18,111 nt of DNA from CAZBWE01 sp964581905. GTDB lineage: Bacteria > Planctomycetota > Phycisphaerae > Sedimentisphaerales > Anaerobacaceae. Below the pieces are notes generated by a model. The model made no database searches. It was not told the origin of the DNA and was given only the letters and a program-made list of their open reading frames with translations. This document shows positions 1 through 7,300 of this stretch, piece after piece. The stretch covers positions 1 through 18,111 of the forward strand of contig CAZOQJ010000041.1 in assembly GCA_964581905.1 (NCBI GenBank). The letters run 5' to 3'. Position numbers and translations under genes: made by a program. How positions within the stretch are numbered: the stretch's first letter is position 1; each line of letters opens with the position of its first letter.

Positions 1-368
1 TTTTGCGTGGTGTGGAAAAGAAAGATTTGGAACGAGGGCAGGTTGTGGCGGCACCGGGCAGCATAACTCCCCATACAAAGTTTCATGCTGAGGTTTATGT
101 TCTGACAAAGGAAGAAGGCGGCCGTCACACACCGTTCTTCCCAGGGTACAAACCACAGTTTTATTTCAGAACAACCGATGTCACCGGCGGAGTTAATGCG
201 TTAATGAGCAGAGAAGGCAAAAGCGCAGAGATGTGTATGCCGGGTGATAATATAACGATGGAGGTCGAGATTATCTCGCCAATTGCCATGGAGGGTGGTC
301 TCCGCTTCGCCATTCGTGAAGGCGGTCGGACAGTCGGGGCCGGTGTTGTAACAAAGATACTTGCCTAA
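1..368 (+). CDS. tuf: Elongation factor Tu, C-terminal part (5' end outside window)
   Basis: EF-Tu is the GTPase that delivers aminoacyl-tRNA to the ribosomal A site. Only about the last 121 residues are present, covering the end of domain 2 and all of domain 3. The reading frame is open from the window edge (first whole codon at 3), so the 5' end is cut by the window and not by a start codon. Diagnostic wording includes LRGVEKKDLERGQV, the EGGRHTPFF and KPQFYFRTTDVTG stretches, and a C-terminus with FAIREGGRTVGAGVV, all standard for EF-Tu. The loop between TTDVTG and MPGDNI is a few residues longer than in E. coli. The GTPase domain cannot be seen. The gene sits ahead of rpmG, tRNA-Trp and secE, a common position for one of the tuf copies. 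Confidence 0.97.
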   Translation, partial: LRGVEKKDLERGQVVAAPGSITPHTKFHAEVYVLTKEEGGRHTPFFPGYKPQFYFRTTDVTGGVNALMSREGKSAEMCMPGDNITMEVEIISPIAMEGGLRFAIREGGRTVGAGVVTKILA

Positions 369-505
369 GCATCTCTGAAAAACTGTTGAACACCAGAAGT
401 GTCAAAATCACAGGTGCTCGCAGCGATGAGATGCACCCAGATGAGCGTCAGTAAGTCAAGGAGATGCGTCCGGTTTCCTAAACGTATTTGGATGTTTAAA
501 GTTTT
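369..505 (+). other. tuf-rpmG intergenic spacer with alternative pairing words
   Basis: This 137-nt spacer holds no credible gene. GCATCTC at 369-375, directly after the tuf stop, is complementary to GAGATGC at 428-434 and equally to GAGATGC at 461-467, so two mutually exclusive 7-bp stems can be drawn. There is no T-run to make a terminator. I see no confident promoter. Confidence 0.35.
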
Positions 506-676
506 ATGGCTAAAAAGAAAAGCAAAAGAGAGTATGTCTGGCTTGAGTGTAGCCAGTGCCGTCAAAGAAACTACCGCACAAGCGTTAGCGTCGCAGAAGG
601 TACACCGAAATTAAAACTGAAGAAATTTTGTAAAACCGAACGTAAACACACTGAACATAAGATACGTCGTAAATAG
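506..676 (+). CDS. rpmG: 50S ribosomal protein L33 (56 aa)
   Basis: L33 is a small zinc-ribbon protein of the large ribosomal subunit near the E site. The 56-residue product starts MAKKKSKREYVWLEC, contains NYRTSV, and ends with the basic RKHTEHKIRRK tail, a clear match to the L33 family and its usual 49-60 aa length. The first knuckle is intact (C15, C18). The second is incomplete: C42 is present, but the position three residues later is E45 instead of Cys. The protein is thus between the Zn-binding C+ form and the Cys-less C- form; H48 or H51 might serve as ligand (inference). No strong Shine-Dalgarno precedes the ATG, but no other in-frame start fits. It lies between tuf and tRNA-Trp, a common arrangement. 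Confidence 0.93.
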   Translation: MAKKKSKREYVWLECSQCRQRNYRTSVSVAEGTPKLKLKKFCKTERKHTEHKIRRK

Positions 677-716
677 GTCTGCCTCTGCTTTGCATTAATA
701 AATTAGAGGAAAAAAT

Positions 717-789
717 AGGCCAGTAGCTCAATTGGCAGAGCGTCGGTCTCCAAAACCGAAGGTTGCGGGTTCGATTCCCTCCTGGCCTG
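717..789 (+). tRNA. trnW: tRNA-Trp (anticodon CCA)
   Basis: A full cloverleaf can be folded. The acceptor stem AGGCCAG (717-723) pairs with CTGGCCT (782-788). The D stem is GCTC/GAGC (726-729/738-741), the anticodon stem TCGGT/ACCGA (743-747/755-759) with loop CTCCAAA and anticodon CCA at 750-752, and the T loop TTCGATT (770-776). G789 is the discriminator, as expected for bacterial tRNA-Trp, and the 3' CCA is not encoded. The T stem (765-769/777-781) has one C-U mismatch at its second pair. The gene lies between rpmG and secE, a widely conserved position, and is probably processed from the polycistronic transcript. Confidence 0.97.
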
Positions 790-826
790 CTACTATCGTA
801 TCTTATGGTACAGACAATTTTAGGAA

Positions 827-1234
827 ATGCCGGGGACGAGAGACAAGATAATGATTTTTGGTATTTATAAACGCGGCCAAGGCAAATACACAAGACTGTG
901 CAGCGCTTTCGGGGCAGCAATAATCGCGGCACTGGGCTGTTTGCAGCTTTACAAGAAATTGGAGGCCACCGACCTTGGACTGTGGATTGAAACGATGGTG
1001 CCTACCATTTTATTTGTTGGGCTGGCAATTTGTATCTTTTGGCTGACAAACAAATCTTCCACAGCTGATTTTCTTATTGCTGCTGAAGGTGAAATGAAAA
1101 AGGTCAGCTGGTCAAGTAAAAAGGAAATAATGGTTTCGACAATAGTTGTCATCGTAGTTGTGCTAATTATGTCTGGCCTGCTTGGGTCCACCGATTTAGT
1201 TTTCGCACGGCTGTTTATGTGGCTCATGGACTAA
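827..1234 (+). CDS. secE: Preprotein translocase subunit SecE
   Basis: SecE clamps SecY in the SecYEG protein-conducting channel of the inner membrane. The 135-residue product has three hydrophobic segments (about 24-42, 57-74 and 101-122) and the SecE signature EMKKVSWSSKKE at about 89-100, just before the last helix. This is a three-helix SecE like that of E. coli, not the one-helix Gram-positive form. The start is uncertain: ATG 827 has AGGA only a few bases upstream, whereas ATG 851 gives an N-terminus MIFGIYKRGQGKY that looks more family-like but has only a distant GAG-type site. Neither choice affects the core. It lies between tRNA-Trp and nusG, the universal secE-nusG pairing. Confidence 0.95.
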   Translation: MPGTRDKIMIFGIYKRGQGKYTRLCSAFGAAIIAALGCLQLYKKLEATDLGLWIETMVPTILFVGLAICIFWLTNKSSTADFLIAAEGEMKKVSWSSKKEIMVSTIVVIVVVLIMSGLLGSTDLVFARLFMWLMD

Positions 1235-1237
1235 TAT

Positions 1238-1264
1238 GGTGACGGGCTGGAAGCCCGTGCCACT
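1238..1264 (+). repeat. REP-like GC-rich hairpin between secE and nusG
   Basis: ACGGGCT (1242-1248) and AGCCCGT (1252-1258) form a perfect 7-bp stem around the 3-nt loop GGA. The flanks (ATGGTG on the left, GCCAC on the right) look like a decayed extension of the same palindrome. No T-run follows, so it is not an intrinsic terminator. It may be a copy of a short dispersed palindromic repeat or an mRNA processing/stability element; which one cannot be decided from one copy. Confidence 0.55.
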
Positions 1265-1276
1265 AAGGATATTGAT

Positions 1277-1819
1277 ATGCAGTGGTACGTTTTACGAGTT
1301 GCGGCAAACAAAGAATTGCAGGTCAAAGAGGCCCTGACGCAAAAAGTAGAACAGGATAATTTAACTGATGTTATCGGCAGAGTAGAGGTCCCTGTAGAGC
1401 GGATTAAGCGTATCCGCGGCAGCAGACAAACCGTGCACAAACGTAAACTGTATCCCGGCTATGTTTTTATGGAGATGGAACCGACCACAGACGGCAGGGT
1501 CCAAGAAAAGGCGTGGTTTACGATTAAAGCAACCTCCGGCGTCGGGGATTTTATAGGCACAGAAGGAATTCCTACTCCAATGCGGGACACGGATGTGTCA
1601 AAGATGCTTTTAGAGGCAGAAAAACCCGATGAGGCACCGAGCATCAAAGTCGAGTTTAACAAAGGTGATATGATTAAAATTCGAGAGGGAGCTTTTGAGA
1701 ACTTTGAAGGCGTGGTCGATGAGATTGACTCTGAGCGCGGGATTGTAAAGGTGATTGTTTCGATATTCGGCAGAAGCACGCCTCTGGATATAGAGTATTG
1801 GCAGATCGAAAAATTATAA
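1277..1819 (+). CDS. nusG: Transcription termination/antitermination factor NusG
   Basis: NusG binds the clamp of RNA polymerase and links it to Rho or to the ribosomal protein S10. The 180-residue length is typical. The N-terminal NGN domain begins MQWYVLRVAANKE and contains KRKLYPGYVFMEM (about 56-68); the C-terminal KOW domain begins about residue 128 with FNKGDMIKIREGAF and ends DIEYWQIEKL. There is no domain II insertion. The gene follows secE after a 42-nt spacer carrying a hairpin, and rplK follows 29 nt downstream. Its partner subunits (RpoB, RpoC) and S10 are encoded in the same window. No strong Shine-Dalgarno is visible (AAGGATATTGAT precedes the ATG). Confidence 0.98.
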   Translation: MQWYVLRVAANKELQVKEALTQKVEQDNLTDVIGRVEVPVERIKRIRGSRQTVHKRKLYPGYVFMEMEPTTDGRVQEKAWFTIKATSGVGDFIGTEGIPTPMRDTDVSKMLLEAEKPDEAPSIKVEFNKGDMIKIREGAFENFEGVVDEIDSERGIVKVIVSIFGRSTPLDIEYWQIEKL

Positions 1820-1848
1820 TTTGGGTATGTGCCTCGATATAAGAAATT

Positions 1849-2274
1849 ATGGCTAAAGAAGTATTATTAAAGATTAAATTGCAGGCGTCCGGCGGACTGG
1901 CGACACCGGCACCGCCGATAGGGCCGGCTTTAGGCCAACATGGTGTTAATATCGGCCAGTTCGTTTCGCAGTTCAACGAGCGAACAAAAGACCTTAATGG
2001 AACGACTGTGCCGGTTGTAATAACTGTCTATAGGGACAAAAGCTTCACCTTCGAGGTCAAAAGCCCCCCCGCAGCGGTACTACTGAAACAAGCAGCTGAA
2101 ATAGCAAAAGGCAGCGGCGTTCCAAATAAAGAGAAAGTCGGGGAAATTACCACCGAGCAACTACGTAAAATCACGGAGACTAAATTCGAAGATTTAAATG
2201 CATACGATTTGGATGCCGCCGAGAAGATTATAAAAGGCACCGCACTAAGTATGGGTATAGAAATAACCGATTGA
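1849..2274 (+). CDS. rplK: 50S ribosomal protein L11
   Basis: L11 forms the GTPase-associated centre with 23S rRNA and the L10-L12 stalk. The protein is 141 aa, the usual length. The N-terminal domain has the diagnostic PPIGPALGQHGVNI and FVSQFNERT stretches, retaining the prolines involved in thiostrepton sensitivity in other bacteria; the C-terminal RNA-binding domain has VKSPPAAVLLKQAA and ends KGTALSMGIEITD. The start codon has only a weak purine stretch upstream (ATAAGAAATT). Only 29 nt separate it from nusG, so there is little room for the L1-binding leader that controls rplK-rplA in E. coli. Confidence 0.98.
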   Translation: MAKEVLLKIKLQASGGLATPAPPIGPALGQHGVNIGQFVSQFNERTKDLNGTTVPVVITVYRDKSFTFEVKSPPAAVLLKQAAEIAKGSGVPNKEKVGEITTEQLRKITETKFEDLNAYDLDAAEKIIKGTALSMGIEITD

Positions 2275-2296
2275 TGATTTTTTATAATTGACTCGT

Positions 2297-2313
2297 CTCG
2301 GCGAAGCGCCGAG
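2297..2313 (+). repeat. GC-rich hairpin upstream of rplA
   Basis: CTCGGCG (2297-2303) and CGCCGAG (2307-2313) are perfect inverted copies around the 3-nt loop AAG. It lies in the 57-nt rplK-rplA spacer, 18 nt ahead of the rplA start. No T-run follows. Either a short dispersed palindrome or an mRNA element affecting rplA translation. Confidence 0.5.
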
Positions 2314-2331
2314 CCGTAGCCGGACAGGGAT

Positions 2332-3009
2332 ATGGAATTTAGAAGCAAAAGATATAAGCAGGAATCTCAACAGGTGAGCAAAGAGCCAATACCGCTGGCT
2401 GAGGCGGTGGAAAAAATTAAGAGCTTTAAGTCCGTCAAATTTGACCAGAGCGTAGAATGTGTGTTGCACCTTGGTATCGACCCGAAGCAGGCAGACCAAA
2501 TAGTTCGTGGCTCAATATCTTTGCCCCACGGAATTGGTAAACAGAAAAAAGTTGTCGCTTTCTGCGAGGACTCAGCGGCCGAGGCAGCTAAAAAAGCCGG
2601 GGCCATTGAGGCCGGCTGCGATGAACTAATAAAAAAGATTTCGGATGGCTGGTCAGATTTTGATGTGGCCATCGCCTCGCCGAAAGTGATGGGTAAAGTC
2701 GGCAAGCTGGGCAGAGTCCTCGGGCCTGCCGGCAAGATGCCTTCACCGAAAAATGGAACCGTGACCGAGGATGTAGCTACCGCAGTGGCTGAATTTGCAG
2801 CAGGCAAAGTTGAGTTTAAAAACGATGCGGGCAGCAATGTCCACGCAGTGGTCGGCAAGCAAAGCTTTGAGAAAGAAAAGCTGATGGAGAATATCGAGGC
2901 GTTTGTCTCACATATAAAAAAGATAAAACCGTCGTCAGCAAAAGGTACATATATCAAAAAAATGTGTATATCTGCGACAATGAGTCCCAGCGTAATGGTT
3001 AGTATGTAA
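2332..3009 (+). CDS. rplA: 50S ribosomal protein L1
   Basis: L1 forms the mobile L1 stalk that assists release of deacylated tRNA and is a translational repressor of its own operon in E. coli. The product is 225 aa, close to the usual 230. It shows the family core KVGKLGRVLGPAGKMPSPK (about residues 123-141), followed by NGTV, a variant of the L1 signature, and a C-terminal GTYIKKMCISATMSPSV stretch that matches the conserved KGPYIKKISLSSTMGP-type ending. The start ATG is preceded by an AGGGAT stretch at short distance (GGACAGGGAT). It is separated from rplK by 57 nt and from rplJ by 44 nt. Confidence 0.98.
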   Translation: MEFRSKRYKQESQQVSKEPIPLAEAVEKIKSFKSVKFDQSVECVLHLGIDPKQADQIVRGSISLPHGIGKQKKVVAFCEDSAAEAAKKAGAIEAGCDELIKKISDGWSDFDVAIASPKVMGKVGKLGRVLGPAGKMPSPKNGTVTEDVATAVAEFAAGKVEFKNDAGSNVHAVVGKQSFEKEKLMENIEAFVSHIKKIKPSSAKGTYIKKMCISATMSPSVMVSM

Positions 3010-3053
3010 GGACAAAGTACAATTGATACTGATTTAATTAATCAGGCAGGAAT

Positions 3054-3587
3054 ATGAGCAAATATGTAAAAGAATTAGTGCAGGCGGAACTGGAAAAGAG
3101 GATTGCCGACGAAGGCATCAAGGATTTTTTGGTTGTTAGCACCAAAGGTGTCGACGGAGTTGACAATAATCTGATGCGCGGCGAGCTTAAAGCCAAAAAC
3201 ATCAGATTATCAGTGGTCAAGAATTCGCTGTTCAAAAAAGCGCTGCACAACCGGCAGATGGAAGCTGCGGCGGTACTGTTTAGCGGGCCCTGCGTTGTTG
3301 CTTACGGCGGGGACAGTATTGTTGATGTTGCAAAAGAGATGACAGGATGGGCCAAGAAAGTGCCGGCAATAGAAATTAAAGGCGCTTTTCTGGAGGGCTC
3401 AGCTTTGGATGGGAAGGCAGCAGAGGGTCTTTCAAAGATGCCAACGAGAGCAGAGATGCAAAGCAAGATTGCCGCCCTGGTACAGTCGCCTGCGGCAAGA
3501 TTGGCTTGCATGATAGGCAGCCCTGCAGGAAATATCGCAGGTTGTATAAAGGCGATTGTAGAAAAAGCTGAGAAGCAAGCAGCTTAA
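3054..3587 (+). CDS. rplJ: 50S ribosomal protein L10
   Basis: L10 anchors L7/L12 dimers to 23S rRNA at the base of the ribosomal stalk. The 177-residue protein has the rRNA-binding N-terminal domain (MSKYVKELVQAELEKRI; LKAKNIRLSVVKNSLFKKAL; GPCVVAYGGD) and a C-terminal helix (about 148-177) that would carry L12 dimers. AGGA lies a few bases before the ATG (GGCAGGAAT). The spacer from rplA is only 44 nt, so the long L10 leader known from E. coli and Bacillus is absent here. rplL follows after 116 nt. Confidence 0.97.
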   Translation: MSKYVKELVQAELEKRIADEGIKDFLVVSTKGVDGVDNNLMRGELKAKNIRLSVVKNSLFKKALHNRQMEAAAVLFSGPCVVAYGGDSIVDVAKEMTGWAKKVPAIEIKGAFLEGSALDGKAAEGLSKMPTRAEMQSKIAALVQSPAARLACMIGSPAGNIAGCIKAIVEKAEKQAA

Positions 3588-3603
3588 GTCATGGTATGAA
3601 ATT

Positions 3604-3687
3604 ATGAAATATTGTTGCCTGTGTGGCTGTCCCTTTTACGGGTTAAACGAAACGGTGGAGTTTCGGCTACCAGCAGGCGCTGACTGA
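3604..3687 (+). CDS. Possible 27-aa Cys-rich leader ORF ahead of rplL
   Basis: An ATG-to-TGA frame encodes MKYCCLCGCPFYGLNETVEF followed by RLPAGAD (27 residues), with four Cys within residues 4-9. It stops two bases before the rplL Shine-Dalgarno GGAG (3690-3693). It is preceded by two tiny frames, ATG-GTA-TGA (3591-3599) and ATG-AAA-TTA-TGA (3596-3607), each overlapping the next start by ATGA. A 6-bp hairpin CGAAAC/GTTTCG (3648-3653/3660-3665) lies inside it. It has no clear ribosome site. It may be a regulatory leader peptide or chance; I do not recognise a family. Confidence 0.25.
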   Translation: MKYCCLCGCPFYGLNETVEFRLPAGAD

Positions 3688-3703
3688 TAGGAGTTGACTG
3701 GAA

Positions 3704-4222
3704 ATGGCTAAAACAGAAGAAAATGAACAAGCAAAGGCCGAGGCAAAAGAAGAAGTAAAAGAAGAGGCAAAGGAAGAAACAAAGGAGAGCAAAAAAACAA
3801 AAGCAGCTGAAGGTCCCAAAGGGACAAAGAAATGGAGCAGTGAAATTAAGAAGCTCGGCGACAAGATAGTCGGCCTGACTTTGATGCAGGCCAAAGAGCT
3901 GGGTGATTATCTCAAGGATGAATACGATATTGAGCCAGCGGCAGGCGGCGCTGTTATGATGGCAGGACCAATGCCAGCAGCAGGAGCACCAGCTGAAGAG
4001 GCAGAGGAAAAAACCAGCTTTAATGTAATCCTTAAGGCATTCGGCGATAAAAAGATTCAGGTTATCAAGGAGGTAAGGGCTTTGACGACATTAGGGCTGA
4101 AAGAGGCAAAGGACCTCGTTGATAATGTCCCCAAGCCGGTCAAAGAAGGGCTGAGCAAAGAAGAAGCAGAGTCCGCCAAACAGCAACTTGAAGCTGCCGG
4201 CGCAACAGTCGAAATAACATAA
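3704..4222 (+). CDS. rplL: 50S ribosomal protein L7/L12 with N-terminal extension
   Basis: L7/L12 is the stalk protein that recruits and activates translational GTPases. At 172 aa it is about 45 residues longer than the usual 120-130. The normal fold begins near W44: dimerisation domain (about 44-76), Ala/Gly/Pro/Met hinge (78-97) and C-terminal factor-binding domain (about 103-172, with FNVILKAFGDKKIQVIKEVR and LGLKEAKDLVDNVP). Residues 1-43 are a low-complexity Lys/Glu/Ala segment (EAKEEVKEEAKEETKESKK) expected to be helical or disordered. There is no ATG, GTG or TTG between codon 1 and codon 60, so the extension cannot be removed by choosing a later start without destroying the dimerisation domain. 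GGAG lies 10 nt upstream of the ATG. Confidence 0.97.
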   Translation: MAKTEENEQAKAEAKEEVKEEAKEETKESKKTKAAEGPKGTKKWSSEIKKLGDKIVGLTLMQAKELGDYLKDEYDIEPAAGGAVMMAGPMPAAGAPAEEAEEKTSFNVILKAFGDKKIQVIKEVRALTTLGLKEAKDLVDNVPKPVKEGLSKEEAESAKQQLEAAGATVEIT

Positions 4223-4363
4223 AGAAATCGGTCTTTGATGGAAAGATAATAACAAACAGGAATAAACTAAGCGATAATCTCTAAATACAGGAGTGTAAGG
4301 TGATATAGTGACAATGTTCGTCGCTAAAAGAGCAATTAAGACATTTAGCATGGGAGACAGATA
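4223..4363 (+). other. rplL-rpoB intergenic spacer
   Basis: In E. coli this position carries a partial terminator and an RNase III site. Here I see no strong hairpin plus T-run and no promoter that I would defend. The second half holds a 16-codon ORF overlapping the rpoB start, annotated separately. Confidence 0.4.
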
Positions 4364-4364
4364 A
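4314..4364 (+). CDS. Possible 16-aa leader ORF overlapping the rpoB start
   Basis: An ATG frame encodes MFVAKRAIKTFSMGDR and ends in TAA at 4362-4364, which overlaps the rpoB ATG by one base (TAATG). GGTGA lies about 10 nt upstream of the small ORF. Overlap of this kind is typical of translational coupling, but a frame this short is easily found by chance and I recognise no family. Confidence 0.2.
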   Translation: MFVAKRAIKTFSMGDR

Positions 4365-7300
4365 TGGTTGGAGTTAATACTGAACTACCTGTTCGCAGTT
4401 TCGGCAAAGGTCGAGATACAATTGAGGTCTCAGACTTAGTAGCGATACAGAGAACAAGTTACGAGCGTTTTCTGCAAAAAGATGTGGCGCCAACCAAAAG
4501 AAAGCGTATCGGGTTAGAAGCACTATTCAGGGAGATATTCCCTATCGAGAGCTATGACAAGAAAATGGTGCTGGAATATCTCTGGTACGAACTTGAAAGG
4601 CCACACTACACGCCTACGCAGTGCCGGCAATTACGGCTGACCTACGGCTACCCGTTAAAGATATGCTGCAGATTGCGTACTACCGGGGGAGAAGACCTGG
4701 CTGAGCAGGCAATATATATTGGTGAGATGCCAGCTATGATAGGAGGCGGGGAGTTTATTGTCAATGGCGCTGTTCGAGTCATAGTCAGCCAGCTCCACCG
4801 AAGCCCGGGGGTTGACTTTCTTATCGAGAGCAAAGAAGGTGATAGAGTCCTGCACGGCGGCAGAATCATACCCGAAAGGGGAAGCTGGATAGAAATAGGC
4901 GTTACACACAAAGATACGCTGATTGTACGAATCGACCAGTCCAGCAAGATACCCTCAACAATTTTTCTCCGTGCAATAGAGCCCTCGTACGGCAAAAACG
5001 AGGATATCCTGCGTTTGTTTTACTCGACAAAAGCAGTTTCGACGGCCAAAGTAAAACCAACTATGTGGGTGGCCGAGCCGGTTGTAGACAAGGAATCCGG
5101 AGAAATCATCGCAAAACCCGGCACACAAATCAGCGACAGACTTTCACTAATACGGCAAGCCGGCATCAAACACCTGAAAGTTATTGAGGATGTACGAGAT
5201 ACCATTATTTTAAACACTCTCGCAGAGGATGATTGCCAAAGCCACGAACAGGCGCTGCTAAAGTTTTATATGAGGTTAAGACCGGGTAATCCGCCGAACC
5301 TTGAGAAGGCAAAATCTTTCTTCAAGGAGAAATTTTTTGATACGAACCGCTATCGTCTGGGGAAAGTAGGCAGATTCAGACTTAATCGTAAGTTCGGGCA
5401 AAATGTAAACGAAAATGAGATGACCCTTCGGCCTGAAGACTTCCTCAATACGATGAAATACATAATGGCTTTACGAAACAATGAAGGAGAGGTTGATGAT
5501 ATCGACCATCTCGGCAACAGAAGACTTCGTACAATCGAAGAACTGGCCAGCGATGAAATCAGAAAAGGCCTGCTGAAGCTGCGAAAAACTGCGCAGGAAA
5601 GAATGAGCTTAAAGCCAAGAACAGAGGAGCCGCTGCGCGTTGCAGATTTGATAAATTCCAAGAGTGTATCAAGCAGTATTAACTACTTCTTTGGTCGGGG
5701 AGAGCTAAGTCAGGTGGTCGACCAAACCAATGCTTTAAGCCAGCTGGCTCACGAGAGGCGTCTGTCTGCTCTTGGGCCGGGCGGTCTGAACAGAAGACGA
5801 GCCGGATTTGAAGTGCGAGATGTGCATATCAGTCATTACGGCAGAGTCTGCCCTATCGAAACACCTGAAGGAACAAATATCGGACTGATTTCCTCGTTAG
5901 CAGTATTCGCAACAGTAGACGAATACGGGTTTCTGCTTACACCATACTACAAAGTCAAGAATGGAAAGGTTACCGACGAGATACAATACCTGCGGGCTGA
6001 TGAAGAAATGAAGGTGATATTTGCACCACCGAGCGAGGTCGAACCGGAGACCGGCAAAATCAATAAGGGGATAGTTCTGGCCAGACAAAGAGGTGAACTA
6101 TCGCACGTCCCAAGCGAAGAGGTTGATTATGTTGATATTTCACCGAAACAAATCGTCGGAGTATCAGCTTCACTTATACCATTTCTTGAGCACGATGATG
6201 CAAACAGGGCTTTGATGGGGTCGAATATGCAGCGACAGGCAGTCCCGCTTTTGAAAACAGAACAGCCTTTAGTCGGTACCGGCATGGAAAAAGTAGTTGG
6301 TCAAAACTCGAGTATGGTCGTCCGTGCCAACAGCAGCGGGACTGTTACAGCCGTGGATGCAACCAAGATAGTTATAAACCACACAAACGAATATGAGCTT
6401 AAGAAGTTTGAAGGATTAAATGAACGAACCTGCCTTAATCAAAAGCCCATAGTTCGGCTGGGTGACAAGGTTAAGACCGGCCAAATCATAGCAGACGGCG
6501 GAAGTACTGCTGATGGCGTCCTGGCTCTCGGCAAAAATGTCCTTGTCGGATTTGTTTCCTTCGATGGTTTTAATTTTGAAGATGCAATTATTGTCAGTGA
6601 AAAATTCTGTAAAAACGACAGCTTCACCAGCATCCATATCGACGAATTTACAGCCGAACTTCGCGAGACAAGACTCGGAAAGGAAGAATTTACCCCAGAT
6701 ATTCCAAATGTAAGCGAAAAGGCGCTACGAAACCTGGATCAATATGGGGTGGTAAGAGCTGGAACTCGGGTCTGTCAGGGCGATATACTCGTGGGAAAGG
6801 TCGTACCTAAGAGTAAAACAGAACTGACGCCGGAAGAAAAACTATTGCACGCTATATTCGGTAGAGCCGGTGAGGATGTCAAAAATGATTCGCTTGAGCT
6901 ACCAACAGGATATGAGGGTGTGGTAATAAAAACCGAACGATTCTGCAGGCGTGGTGCCGGTAGCGATGAAGAAAAAAAGCACCTGGTCGAACAAATAAAA
7001 AACTATGAAAAAGAAATGAGAACTAAAGAATGTGCGATATTCCGGCAAATGCTCGATGATATCCACAAAAAGCTCAAGGTTAATATCGTTGACCCAAGCA
7101 CTCGACAAAAAGTTGGGGCCAGCACCGATGATGAGGTTATCTATGAGCAAATTGAAAACTTCAATATAAAGTGGGTCAGACCCGCTTCTATGAGGGACAA
7201 TACACAGAAAATTATCGATAAATTCTGGGGAAAAATTGTAGAGACTCAGGAAGAAAAAAAGCTCAGAGCCGAGAGTCTCAAACACGGCGATGAGCTGCCC

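Noticed and set aside
399..614. 71-codon + frame overlapping rpmG
   Set aside because: It overlaps the real L33 gene in another frame, has no family-like content and no ribosome site.
585..932. Minus-strand 115-codon frame across tRNA-Trp
   Set aside because: Shadow of rpmG, tRNA-Trp and secE; overlaps a clear tRNA and has no family-like content.
3010..3053. L10-type autoregulatory leader before rplJ
   Set aside because: The spacer is only 44 nt with a 6-bp AT-rich stem (CTGATT/AATCAG); too short for the known L10 leader.
4223..4363. Promoter or terminator between rplL and rpoB
   Set aside because: Candidate boxes (TTGATG, GATAAT) are not paired at proper spacing and no hairpin plus T-run is present.
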